A stretch of 6,573 nt of DNA, taken from NCBI GenBank assembly GCA_903923795.1, contig CAIXYX010000058.1, forward strand, positions 1 to 6,573. Direction: 5' to 3'. Positions within the stretch are counted from its first letter, which is position 1. Every line of letters begins with the position of its first letter. Shown one piece after another: positions 1 to 6,160 of this stretch. The notes beneath the pieces are model-generated. The model was given only the letters and a program-made list of their open reading frames with translations. It did no database searches and was not told where the DNA came from. Origin of the DNA: an uncultured Microcaldota archaeon (GTDB lineage Archaea > Micrarchaeota > Micrarchaeia > Anstonellales > Anstonellaceae). The translations under genes and the position numbers were made by a program.

Positions 1-386
1 CATGCGGCCACTTTGGAGGCAGTGGTGTCTGGAGATGAGGGAGCGGCTGGAGGTGCGGGAGGCTTGGCAGTGTCGGATGAGCCGGGTGCGGGATTGGCGA
101 TTGGCTGGCCGCGGCCCAGCGCCTCATTTACGGCGATGAGCTGCTGCGAGGCGTCGGGATTCACGGAATCATTGAGGCAGGCCGCGCGCAGCGTCATGTC
201 GGCGATGCCATAGCATGTCTCCGGCTCCTGATACCATGTGGCTGTCTCGCGCAGGCATGCGTCCTTGTTGGCCGCGGCAGTATTGTCGCATCGGCTGGCA
301 TGGCTTTGGGCGATGCAGCCGCCGAAAGCGAGAACGATGGTAAGAACGCAGCAGAGCAATAGAACAGACACTCGAGAATCGCGCAT
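1..386 (-). CDS. Cys-containing lipoprotein or secreted protein, C-terminus cut off by window edge
   Basis: The reading frame opens at ATG 386-384 and stays open for 128 residues to the window edge. The N-terminus is MRDSR, then a hydrophobic stretch (about 7-22) ending in AFGGC, which resembles a lipobox with Cys24 as the lipidated residue; Phe at -3 is atypical, so an ordinary Sec signal is also possible. The exported part has four regularly spaced cysteines (33, 44, 58, 70) in a CL...C.I....LR..CL pattern like the short Cys-pair repeats common in DPANN secreted proteins. From about residue 95 it becomes a Pro/Ala/Ser-rich linker, so another domain may follow outside the window. A TATA-like box centred 27 nt upstream of the ATG implies a leaderless message. 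I recognise no specific function; the protein is probably anchored on the outer face of the membrane. Confidence 0.72.
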   Translation of the reverse strand, partial: MRDSRVSVLLLCCVLTIVLAFGGCIAQSHASRCDNTAAANKDACLRETATWYQEPETCYGIADMTLRAACLNDSVNPDASQQLIAVNEALGRGQPIANPAPGSSDTAKPPAPPAAPSSPDTTASKVAA

Positions 387-408
387 AAGGGAGTTTGAAT
401 GGCCCAGG

Positions 409-417
409 CTTAAAAAG
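409..417 (-). promoter_or_regulatory. TATA-like box for the left-edge lipoprotein gene
   Basis: On the minus strand this reads CTTTTTAAG. Its centre is about 27 nt from the A of the ATG at 386, which puts the expected transcription start at or next to the start codon. The T-run begins just after the aminotransferase stop codon (421-419), so it may also serve as that gene's U-tract terminator. Confidence 0.5.
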
Positions 418-418
418 A

Positions 419-1711
419 CTATTTAGAACGGGCCGACGCGGGTGACGCCAGCCTCTTCTTCATGAACGCCTCGAGCTTGTCCATCGCCGCGTTTATCTCG
501 GCTTCGGGAGCGAGGTATACGAGGCGGAAGAAGCGGCCCGGGCGCGGGGGCGAGAAGCCGGCGCCGGGCACGCCGACTATGCCGGTGCTCTCCATCAGGT
601 CGTAGATGAATTCCGCATCGCTTGCCCACGGGCCGGCAGTAACTTCGGGGAAGATATAGAAGGCGGCCTGCGGCAGGGTGGCATGGATGCCGGGGATTTC
701 GTTGAGGCGTTTGAACATGAGGTCGCGGCGGGCGCGAAGCTTGTTGAGGCTGGCGGGAAGATGAGATGGGGGCATGGTGAATGCGGCCAATGCGCCGCGC
801 TGCATCTCCCAATTGACCGAGAGGCGGCTGTTGCACAGGCGCGTGAGGGCGGGCATCATCTTGTCAAGGCGCGGGCCGTGCAGGGCGAGATAGCCCACGC
901 GCGAGCCGGGGTAGAAGAAATTCTTGCTTATGCCGTTCCCTCTTATCACGGGGATGTCGGGGCCTGCTATGCGATGAATCGACGGGAGAGGCTCGCCGAA
1001 CACGAGTTTGTCATAAATCTCGTCGGCTATAATCGGCAGGCAGAATTCGCCGGCCAAATCGGCGACGGCCTTGATGGCGGAGCGGGGATAGACTGCGCCT
1101 GTCGGATTGTTGGGGTTGATGAGAACGATGGCGCGTGTGTGCGGGGTTATCTTTTTGCGCATGTCATCGAGATCTGGCTGCCAGTTCTCGTCTGTTTTGT
1201 AGAACATGCTCTCGCCGTCGAACATGCGCGAGATGGTGGAGTAGAGAGGGTAGACCGGGCCGGGGAGGAGGATGTGCTGGCCGGGCTCCAAGAGGCACTG
1301 GAAAGCAAAGTAGAGGCCTTCGGTGAGGCCGGAGGTGACGAACACCCGCTCTGCGCCGATGCCCTCATTCTTGGCTATGGCTTCGCGCAAATCAGGGTCG
1401 CCGTCAGATGGCGCGTAGGCCGAGAAGCGGGAGTCTGCCAGGGCGTCGACGATGGCTTTTGTTATCCATGGCGGCGGGGCGAAATCGAACTTGTTCGGGT
1501 CGCCGATGTTGAACCAGTGCATCTTTGTGCCGGTGGCCTGCACCTGCCGCGCCTTGAGCACTATGTCGCGGATTGGGTATGCGACCTTCTCCATGCGGGA
1601 TGCGGGCGTGACGCGCGCGCACCATTTGCAGGCGAGAGAATCATTGGGCAGGAAAGTCTCGTCGAGCGCTTCGGCCTGGTCTTCGATGAAAGAGGATTCG
1701 GATTCTGTCAT
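419..1711 (-). CDS. PLP-dependent class I/II aminotransferase, archaeal alanine aminotransferase-like
   Basis: This is a fold-type I aminotransferase of 430 residues, expected to act in the cytoplasm moving amino groups between an amino acid and a 2-oxo acid. Landmarks in order are IGDPNKFDF (69-77), TSGLTEGL (126-133), NPNNPTGA (199-206), DEIYDKL with Asp230 and Tyr233 contacting the cofactor (230-236), ISKN with Lys263 as the Schiff-base lysine, Arg271 in the PGSRVGY segment, and Arg396 in FFRLVY as the likely substrate-carboxylate arginine. The GDPNKFDF, NPNNPTGA and DEIYD set is typical of archaeal AlaAT-like enzymes; substrate specificity cannot be read from sequence. ATG 1711 is preferred because the TATA box at 1747-1755 is too close to an in-frame ATG at 1735, and a weak GGTG lies 5 nt upstream. 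The first 40 or so residues, with a CKWC motif at 28-31, extend beyond the usual family start. Confidence 0.93.
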   Translation of the reverse strand: MTESESSFIEDQAEALDETFLPNDSLACKWCARVTPASRMEKVAYPIRDIVLKARQVQATGTKMHWFNIGDPNKFDFAPPPWITKAIVDALADSRFSAYAPSDGDPDLREAIAKNEGIGAERVFVTSGLTEGLYFAFQCLLEPGQHILLPGPVYPLYSTISRMFDGESMFYKTDENWQPDLDDMRKKITPHTRAIVLINPNNPTGAVYPRSAIKAVADLAGEFCLPIIADEIYDKLVFGEPLPSIHRIAGPDIPVIRGNGISKNFFYPGSRVGYLALHGPRLDKMMPALTRLCNSRLSVNWEMQRGALAAFTMPPSHLPASLNKLRARRDLMFKRLNEIPGIHATLPQAAFYIFPEVTAGPWASDAEFIYDLMESTGIVGVPGAGFSPPRPGRFFRLVYLAPEAEINAAMDKLEAFMKKRLASPASARSK

Positions 1712-1746
1712 GGCAACACCAATGAGAAGAGGCATGGGACAAATAG

Positions 1747-1755
1747 GAATATAAG
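1747..1755 (-). promoter_or_regulatory. TATA-like box for the aminotransferase gene
   Basis: On the minus strand this reads CTTATATTC. Its centre is about 40 nt upstream of the ATG at 1711, predicting a transcription start near 1725 and a leader of about 14 nt that contains GGTG. The alternative ATG at 1735 would lie upstream of that transcription start. Confidence 0.5.
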
Positions 1756-1795
1756 CGACATGCACCGGGGGCGGAAAAATACGACGAACAACGTG

Positions 1796-1806
1796 AAAAA
1801 ATGAAA
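1796..1806 (-). terminator. Candidate U-tract terminator after the pseudopilin-like operon
   Basis: The minus strand reads TTTCATTTTTT about 20 nt after the stop codon of the last operon gene, with another five-T run just beyond (about 1775-1779). No hairpin is needed for archaeal U-tract termination and none is evident here. The next gene has its own TATA box immediately downstream. Confidence 0.4.
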
Positions 1807-1823
1807 CACGCCCGGCTGGAAAA

Positions 1824-2252
1824 TCAGTTTGAGAACGGGGCTTGCGAGAGATGGAGGAATTGCAGGCTGCCGTTCCGCCATGCGCCGCGCGAAATGCTGC
1901 GCATTGTTGCTGGATGAGCGTCGAAGACGGCGCTGCAGGTGTCATCGCTGTAATAGACGGCAGTGTCCGGCGCGAGCGAGTCTGTGGATGACCAGTGCCA
2001 GCGATAGCAGAATGCCTGCGGGGATGAGAATATTTTTTCCTTGAGCAAATCATCGGAGAGGGCCGTGTTTGTGAGATTCTGGCTGCCGGGGATTGGGTCC
2101 GAGCCGAATTCGATGAGAAGGGCGGCGCGGTCCTCGAGCTGCAATGTGGTTGCCTGATCAAGGAACGGCGAGGATGCGGGTGGAGATTGGAGCAGGAGAA
2201 GCATGGTAAGGCCCAGGAGCATGGAGGCGAGAACAGCTTCAATCCACATCAT
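1824..2252 (-). CDS. Small membrane-anchored pseudopilin-like protein, last gene of operon
   Basis: This 142-residue protein starts MMWIEAVLAS and runs straight into a hydrophobic helix (about 5-22), followed by an exported domain. The Glu near the start of the helix recalls the mature N-terminus of type IV pilins, but there is no basic leader, so the prepilin assignment is weak. The outer domain has two cysteines (82, 106) that could pair and two N-glycosylation sequons (59, 127). ATG 2252 was chosen because GGTTGA (2257-2262) sits just upstream, 4 nt from this ATG and 7 nt from the adjacent ATG at 2249. An in-frame ATG at 2279 would add nine residues but has no ribosome binding site. The gene begins 48 nt after its upstream neighbour and closes the four-gene unit. 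No known family was recognised. Confidence 0.72.
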   Translation of the reverse strand: MMWIEAVLASMLLGLTMLLLLQSPPASSPFLDQATTLQLEDRAALLIEFGSDPIPGSQNLTNTALSDDLLKEKIFSSPQAFCYRWHWSSTDSLAPDTAVYYSDDTCSAVFDAHPATMRSISRGAWRNGSLQFLHLSQAPFSN

Positions 2253-2256
2253 GGAA

Positions 2257-2262
2257 TCAACC
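2257..2262 (-). promoter_or_regulatory. Ribosome binding site deciding the start at 2252
   Basis: The minus strand reads GGTTGA, with TTCC between it and the tandem ATGs. Nearly the same context (GAGGTTGAATCC-ATG) precedes the VirB2-like gene at 4420. It supports a start at 2252 or 2249 over the longer one at 2279. Confidence 0.45.
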
Positions 2263-2300
2263 AATAGATGCATCCGCATCGGTTTGAATTTGTTCGAATA

Positions 2301-2843
2301 TCATCGGTCGCATATTGTCAGTGTGTGCACATCGCCCGACGCTGCGAAGTTTTTGGGGAATTCGGCCATCTCTCTTGAGACGCACACCCGCCCGACGGGC
2401 GCTCCGGCCGCAGGCGCATCGAGCAAATCAAATGAGAGGTTGAGGGCTGCGAGGGATGGCAGGGATTTGTCCTGCATAATGCGCAGCTTCCAATCGGAAT
2501 CATAGTAGCCGACAAGAGTGTAATTCACGGGGTTGTCCAAGTCGTTATGGTTCTGATGGATGGCTGCGGAAGTGACATACAGGCGCTGGGAGAGCTGCAT
2601 GAGCAGGCCCGCGCGCTCGTCATATGCCGAACGCTCCTGATGCTGGACTGCCATCAGCCTTGTTTGCAGCATGTAGGGAGATATGATGGAGACGAGGAAG
2701 AGGAAGACGACGATGACATCGAGGGTGAGGAGCAGGCCGCGGGGATGGGCGGGCTTTGCCTGTACGGGGGGAGAGGCGGGCAACCGACTGGCGGGAATCG
2801 AATTGGTGAGGATTGATGAAGTTCGGTTTGCCATAAAAATCAA
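2301..2843 (-). CDS. Prepilin-like single-pass membrane protein with long cytoplasmic leader
   Basis: The product is 180 residues from a TTG start. Residues 1-35 form a Pro/Ser-rich basic leader. HPRG is followed by LLLTLDVIVVFLFLVSII (37-54), which resembles a class III prepilin signal: Arg-Gly, then a hydrophobic helix with an acidic residue (Asp42) near its start. The exported part has sequons at Asn107 and Asn135 and two cysteines (154, 178), the second three residues from the end. The TTG overlaps the upstream gene's TGA (sequence TTGA), and GGAG lies 8 nt before it, which suggests coupled translation. An ATG at 2834 would remove three residues but sits 17 nt from that GGAG; its context ATGGCAAACC matches the upstream gene's start, so it remains possible. 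A minor pilin or pseudopilin role is inferred. Confidence 0.8.
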   Translation of the reverse strand: MIFMANRTSSILTNSIPASRLPASPPVQAKPAHPRGLLLTLDVIVVFLFLVSIISPYMLQTRLMAVQHQERSAYDERAGLLMQLSQRLYVTSAAIHQNHNDLDNPVNYTLVGYYDSDWKLRIMQDKSLPSLAALNLSFDLLDAPAAGAPVGRVCVSREMAEFPKNFAASGDVHTLTICDR

Positions 2844-3295
2844 TTCGGAATCTCCTCGTTTTGGCGGGGATAGGCATAGAAGACTGCTCCGTTCGGGCCG
2901 GTGACAATGTTTGGCAGAGTGGCCACCTGCACGCGCGGGGGGGAATCGGTGAGGAATTGGCCGGAGCCGTTTATCGAGGCATACGCAAGGCCCGAGAGGC
3001 CGATGTAGCGCCCCTCCAAATCAGAAAGACGCATTCCGATGACAAGCGAATTCTGCGAAAGTGTTTGCCGCGATTCGGCATCGGAATAGCGGAGCATCTG
3101 CATCGAGCCGTCCCTGGCAAGCATGGAGAGGAGCTGGAGGATGACGAGCAATTCCATGAATGCGATGAGCATCTCCAATGTGGCTTGAGCGCGGCGGGGG
3201 GATTTTGCATGCTGGGGGGCGGGGCGGGATGAATCGACCTGGCGACGGGATGGACCGGACGGATTTGCCGGCGCTGAAAAATTCGGGTTTGCCAT
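2840..3295 (-). CDS. Type IV prepilin-like protein with QATLE motif
   Basis: This 151-residue protein is the clearest prepilin in the window. After a 36-residue Pro/Ser/Arg-rich N-terminus comes KSPRRA, then QATLEMLIAFMELLVILQLL (37-56). Cleavage between Ala36 and Gln37 would leave Gln at +1 and Glu at +5, the classic arrangement for archaeal prepilin peptidases of the EppA/PibD family. The remaining 90 or so residues form a small exported domain with one sequon (Asn109) and no cysteine. The leader is much longer than the 5-15 residues usual for archaeal pilins. The ATG follows the upstream TGA directly, and GGAGGT sits 7 nt before it, so the start is secure. It is the second gene of the operon. 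The structure it would join is unknown. Confidence 0.85.
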   Translation of the reverse strand: MANPNFSAPANPSGPSRRQVDSSRPAPQHAKSPRRAQATLEMLIAFMELLVILQLLSMLARDGSMQMLRYSDAESRQTLSQNSLVIGMRLSDLEGRYIGLSGLAYASINGSGQFLTDSPPRVQVATLPNIVTGPNGAVFYAYPRQNEEIPN

Positions 3296-3928
3296 TCAGC
3301 CGACCTCCTGCGGGCGAATCGGGCTGCTGCCGGAGTAACCCAATGCGCGGTGTTTGACTGCGATGGTGAGGCCCGGGGCGAGCGAGAACGGGCGGTCGGG
3401 CGAGCTTAGATTGTTGCTGCGGACTATGAGCGAGCCGCACACCTGCCAGTCTGCCGGAGAGGGGATGGCATCAAGGCTGAGGTTTGTCGGAAACGGCTGG
3501 CCGCGGGGGGTGCAGACTATGAATGCGGAATAGGCCGAATTCTGGTTCCATGCGCGCGTTGTTGATATCCAATTCTGCAAGATGGCCGAGCGCATGACGG
3601 CGGTCGCTTGCGCGTCGGTGAGATTTTCGAATACGACGTCTGATGCGGCTTCGCCGGCCTTTATCTCCGGCTCGCCGAGCAGGGTCGCTACGTCGGCGAG
3701 TGTTTCGGCATCGATGGCGGAGTTGTTCCGAATTTGCATGACGCTTGAGTGCGCGGCGCGGACCAATGCGCGCTTGAATGCCGTCTGCTCGGCGAGAGTG
3801 GAATCCGCCGCTGAGATGCTTGCGAGGGATTGGACAGGCGGGGCGCGCAGGATGAGAGGCATGAGGAGGAGCAGGGCGAGGGGGATGAGATAGAGGAATG
3901 AGATGTAGCCTCGGCGGGATTTTGACAT
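3296..3928 (-). CDS. Membrane-anchored pseudopilin-like protein, first gene of operon
   Basis: This 210-residue protein starts MSKSRRG and continues YISFLYLIPLALLLLMPLIL (8-27), a short basic leader and a single helix. The RRG before the helix resembles a class III signal, but no acidic residue follows at +5, so processing is uncertain. The exported domain begins with an Ala-rich, probably helical region (about 45-115), then a part with two cysteines (139, 164) and sequons at 68, 102, 149 and 173. The start at 3928 is favoured because a TATA-like box (3951-3960) lies about 27 nt upstream, which fits a leaderless message; an in-frame ATG at 3964 is upstream of that box. The next gene follows without a gap. 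No named family was recognised. Confidence 0.82.
   Translation of the reverse strand: MSKSRRGYISFLYLIPLALLLLMPLILRAPPVQSLASISAADSTLAEQTAFKRALVRAAHSSVMQIRNNSAIDAETLADVATLLGEPEIKAGEAASDVVFENLTDAQATAVMRSAILQNWISTTRAWNQNSAYSAFIVCTPRGQPFPTNLSLDAIPSPADWQVCGSLIVRSNNLSSPDRPFSLAPGLTIAVKHRALGYSGSSPIRPQEVG
3303..3308 (-). promoter_or_regulatory. Strong Shine-Dalgarno site for the QATLE prepilin gene
   Basis: The minus strand reads GGAGGT, 7 nt before the ATG at 3295 and inside the last codons of the upstream gene. It is the best ribosome binding site in the window and fits SD-driven translation of internal operon genes, in contrast to the leaderless first gene. Confidence 0.75.
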
Positions 3929-3950
3929 AGATAAGAGGGGGATTTGGCCA

Positions 3951-3960
3951 GATAAAAATA
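3951..3960 (-). promoter_or_regulatory. TATA-like box for the pseudopilin-like operon
   Basis: The minus strand reads TATTTTTATC, centred about 27 nt upstream of the ATG at 3928. This places the transcription start at the start codon and rules against the upstream ATG at 3964. Confidence 0.55.
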
Positions 3961-4028
3961 GCACGATATTGTAAGGGAGCGGGAAATGGTGAGAAAAACA
4001 AATATGAGGGAAAAATATACGAATGGGC

Positions 4029-4067
4029 AGGGGCGCTCGAGCGCCCCTCCCTCGGGCTTCGCGCCCG
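4029..4067 (-). terminator. Double hairpin, probable terminator after the VirB2-like gene
   Basis: Positions 4029-4048 are a perfect 20-base palindrome: an 8-bp stem AGGGGCGC/GCGCCCCT around a TCGA loop. A second hairpin, CGGGC-loop-GCCCG, lies at 4053-4067. On the minus strand an A-rich stretch precedes the hairpins, and T-rich sequence (about 3986-4024) follows them after the VirB2-like stop codon. The opposite side (4068-4091) is T-rich on the plus strand, so it could also stop plus-strand transcription. Confidence 0.65.
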
Positions 4068-4090
4068 TCTTATTTTTCATTTATTTTATT

Positions 4091-4420
4091 TTAACAGCTC
4101 ACGGTCTCGCCGGCCAGTTGCGAGAGGATGTCGGGCGCGACGGTGGCGATTATTATGCCGATGATGGCACCAGTTATGCAGGAGGTGGCCCAGACGTTGC
4201 CTCTTGCGCGCGTCTCGGCCCCGAAGAATTGGGAGGAGGCGTAAATGACGGCCGCGAACATGACGAGCAGCATCGCCGTGGTGGGAATGAGGTCCTGTAT
4301 GCCGTGGCAGAGCGAGCCGAGCGAATCGGCCAGGAAGGAGACTGCTTGCGCGTGGATTACGCGGCCGATGAAAATTATGGCGAGTGAGGATAACATTCCG
4401 CGGAATGCACGCAAGGCCAT
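4091..4420 (-). CDS. VirB2/TrbC-like small membrane protein (putative type IV secretion pilin family)
   Basis: This 109-residue protein has three hydrophobic segments. The first (about 7-24) ends in VIHAQA and looks like a Sec signal with an AxA-type site near residue 25; the others are two helices (about 47-62 and 80-97) joined by the short polar loop FGAETRARGN. A signal peptide plus two helices around a short charged loop is the architecture of VirB2/TrbC pilins, and similar small proteins are annotated as T4SS-pilin-like in DPANN archaea. Cysteines are at 38, 81 and 109. ATG 4420 is supported by GAGGT 7 nt upstream and a TATA box at 4471-4480. The gene stands alone between lysS and the double hairpin. 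No VirB4-like ATPase is nearby, so a conjugation or secretion role is inference; it may instead be a generic small membrane protein. Confidence 0.78.
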   Translation of the reverse strand: MALRAFRGMLSSLAIIFIGRVIHAQAVSFLADSLGSLCHGIQDLIPTTAMLLVMFAAVIYASSQFFGAETRARGNVWATSCITGAIIGIIIATVAPDILSQLAGETVSC

Positions 4421-4426
4421 GGATTC

Positions 4427-4433
4427 AACCTCT
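4427..4433 (-). promoter_or_regulatory. Shine-Dalgarno site of the VirB2-like gene
   Basis: The minus strand reads AGAGGTT; its GAGGT is 7 nt before the ATG at 4420. It lies within the short predicted leader, so this gene uses SD-led translation even though it is the first gene of its transcript. Confidence 0.6.
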
Positions 4434-4470
4434 GATTCGGTCGCTTGAGTATTGGGAGAAATTGAGAGTA

Positions 4471-4480
4471 TATATATTTA
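4471..4480 (-). promoter_or_regulatory. TATA box of the VirB2-like gene
   Basis: The minus strand reads TAAATATATA, preceded by CAAACA, which could act as a BRE. It is the best TATA match in the window. A start about 26 nt downstream (near 4449) would give a leader of about 29 nt containing the Shine-Dalgarno site. It lies in the gap after lysS, so the gene need not depend on lysS readthrough. Confidence 0.65.
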
Positions 4481-4509
4481 TGTTTGAGGCACTGGCCGGT
4501 TTGGAAAAT

Positions 4510-6138
4510 TCATGCAAGCAGAGCCTGGCGCACTTTCTGCACGCCGAGTATTTCGACGAGGCGGCCGACTTTGGGGCCGGTGGGTTTGCCAAGCAGGTCG
4601 GAATAGATGTGGCCGAAGAGTTCGGCGGGCGGGGTTTTTTTGGAGCGCGCGGATTCGAAGACAGAATTGTGGATGGCGAGCGCATCCATACCATCATGTA
4701 AGGTGGCGGCCCATTCGCGCACGTCGGCATTTATGGCGGGCGCGCCCTTGAACTGGAAATTGTAGATGTCGGGAATCATGCCTTTTGCCTGCCAGACTTT
4801 TATGCGGGGGGAGAGGAGCATGACTTCGGCGGGGTTGCCAAGTTTCGATGCGACTTTGTCCCAGTCGCCGTAGAGGCCGTAGTAGATGAGGAGGTCGGAG
4901 AAGGGGATGGGCCAGATTGGGCCGGGGCTTGAGAGGGCGAAGGCGAGGGCTTTCTTGCGCTCGGCGCGGGAGACTTCGGCCATGGGGGCTTTTGTCTGGT
5001 GCACCAAATCAGATGAGATGGTGGAATTGTCGGAATGCGCGCCGGCGGGGTTTGCATCCATCAGACCCATTTGCCCGGCGAGGCGGCCGGCCTCTTCGTA
5101 TTCGCTTATGAGGCGCAGGAGATTTTCTGAAGTTGGATTGATGTCTCTGTTTTCGTTGAGGTCGGGGCGAAGGAGAGCGTAGGCCAAGAGCGGGGCAGGG
5201 ATGAGTTGGAGCAATTCTCTTACGCCCATACCGATGCCTTTTGATTTGGAATATTTTTTGCCCATGTAGAGCACGAAGCCGAACTGGTAGCCGATGGGGG
5301 GCTCTTTTTTGAAGATGTCGGCGAAGACTGCCTGGCACGTGTCCCAGGAGCCGCCCTTTGTGAAATGGTCGACGCCGCCGCCCTCAATCGAGGTGTTGAA
5401 ATGATCCATCCATGCGGGCCAGTGAAGGCGCCAGTTGAGCTTGTATTTGTGGTCAGAGATTTTGTTGCTGCCGGTGTGGCCGCAGCCTTTTGTGTATTTG
5501 ACGTCTTTGTCGCAGGAATAGGAATAGCCGTCGTCTGTGTAAGAGGTGACGCGGGGGGTGGAGATGCGGCCGCAGTTGACGCAGATGGGCATTATGGGGG
5601 ACCACTCGGGCGGGAGCTCGGGTTTTTGCGAAGTTGTGGCGACAAGCTCTTTGACTTTTTGTAAATTGGTGATGAAGAGGCGCGCGTATTTGTCCATGGA
5701 ACCGGAGATGTAGAGCTCTTGAGCGCGCACGATTTTCGGGGAGATGTTGAAATTTTTGGCGATTTCGAAACTCTCGGCCAGATAATGCTCGCCGAAAGAT
5801 GCGGCGCTGCCGGTCGGGTCGGGGACATCATAGAGGGGTTTGCCCAAATAGGGGGCGAGCTGCGCGGAGTATTTCGCCATGTCGAGAGGGACGGCGTCGA
5901 ACGCGTCCATGATGTCGGCGATGAATATGTATTGGATGGGGTGGCCGGAGCGGTTGAGGTGATTGGCTATTGCCTGCGGGTAGAGCATTTCGCACAAGGT
6001 GCCCATGTGCGCGGGGCCGGAGGTGGTCATGCCGGCGGTGATGATGTAGGGACCGGGGCCGCGGTCGATGACTTTCTGGCCCAGCTGCTCCACCCAATGC
6101 CGATGTTCAAGGATAGGGGGAGGGGAATTTTCTGACAT
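4510..6138 (-). CDS. lysS: Lysine--tRNA ligase, class I
   Basis: The enzyme charges tRNA-Lys with lysine using ATP in the cytoplasm. At 542 residues it is close to the usual class I LysRS length. The Rossmann catalytic part carries the HIGH-type signature as HMGT (44-47). A zinc-ribbon-like insertion follows, with Cys186, Cys189, Cys209, Cys219 and His221. Further markers are WRLHWPAW (236-243), VDHFTKGGSWDT (256-267) and the KMSKS loop as KYSKSKG (295-301), where Tyr replaces the usual Met. The C-terminal part is the helical anticodon-binding region. These features separate it from the class II LysRS of most bacteria and eukaryotes. The start at 6138 fits a TATA-like box about 28 nt upstream, implying a leaderless message. 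It diverges from the PRC-barrel gene. The signatures make the identification firm. Confidence 0.96.
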   Translation of the reverse strand: MSENSPPPILEHRHWVEQLGQKVIDRGPGPYIITAGMTTSGPAHMGTLCEMLYPQAIANHLNRSGHPIQYIFIADIMDAFDAVPLDMAKYSAQLAPYLGKPLYDVPDPTGSAASFGEHYLAESFEIAKNFNISPKIVRAQELYISGSMDKYARLFITNLQKVKELVATTSQKPELPPEWSPIMPICVNCGRISTPRVTSYTDDGYSYSCDKDVKYTKGCGHTGSNKISDHKYKLNWRLHWPAWMDHFNTSIEGGGVDHFTKGGSWDTCQAVFADIFKKEPPIGYQFGFVLYMGKKYSKSKGIGMGVRELLQLIPAPLLAYALLRPDLNENRDINPTSENLLRLISEYEEAGRLAGQMGLMDANPAGAHSDNSTISSDLVHQTKAPMAEVSRAERKKALAFALSSPGPIWPIPFSDLLIYYGLYGDWDKVASKLGNPAEVMLLSPRIKVWQAKGMIPDIYNFQFKGAPAINADVREWAATLHDGMDALAIHNSVFESARSKKTPPAELFGHIYSDLLGKPTGPKVGRLVEILGVQKVRQALLA

Positions 6139-6160
6139 GAGTATATTGCTCGTCTTATAG

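Noticed and set aside
683..1804. Long plus-strand open frame of 373 codons opposite the aminotransferase
   Set aside because: It lies antisense to a clear aminotransferase, has no recognisable domain or ribosome binding site, and is what GC-rich coding sequence gives on the opposite strand.
1712..2242. Upstream extension of the aminotransferase frame to position 2242
   Set aside because: The extra residues are low-complexity, overlap the last operon gene in another frame, and would place the start upstream of the TATA box at 1747-1755.
3929..3964. Longer start at ATG 3964 for the first operon gene
   Set aside because: This ATG lies upstream of the TATA-like box at 3951-3960 and would be outside the transcript.
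3929..4090. Possible small gene or RNA in the largest intergenic gap
   Set aside because: The gap is accounted for by the double hairpin, T-rich tracts and the operon promoter; no credible open frame with a ribosome binding site and no tRNA-like fold was seen.
5365..5664. Plus-strand open frame within lysS rich in Val/Ala
   Set aside because: It is antisense to the zinc-ribbon region of lysS, and its composition is an artefact of the reversed codons.
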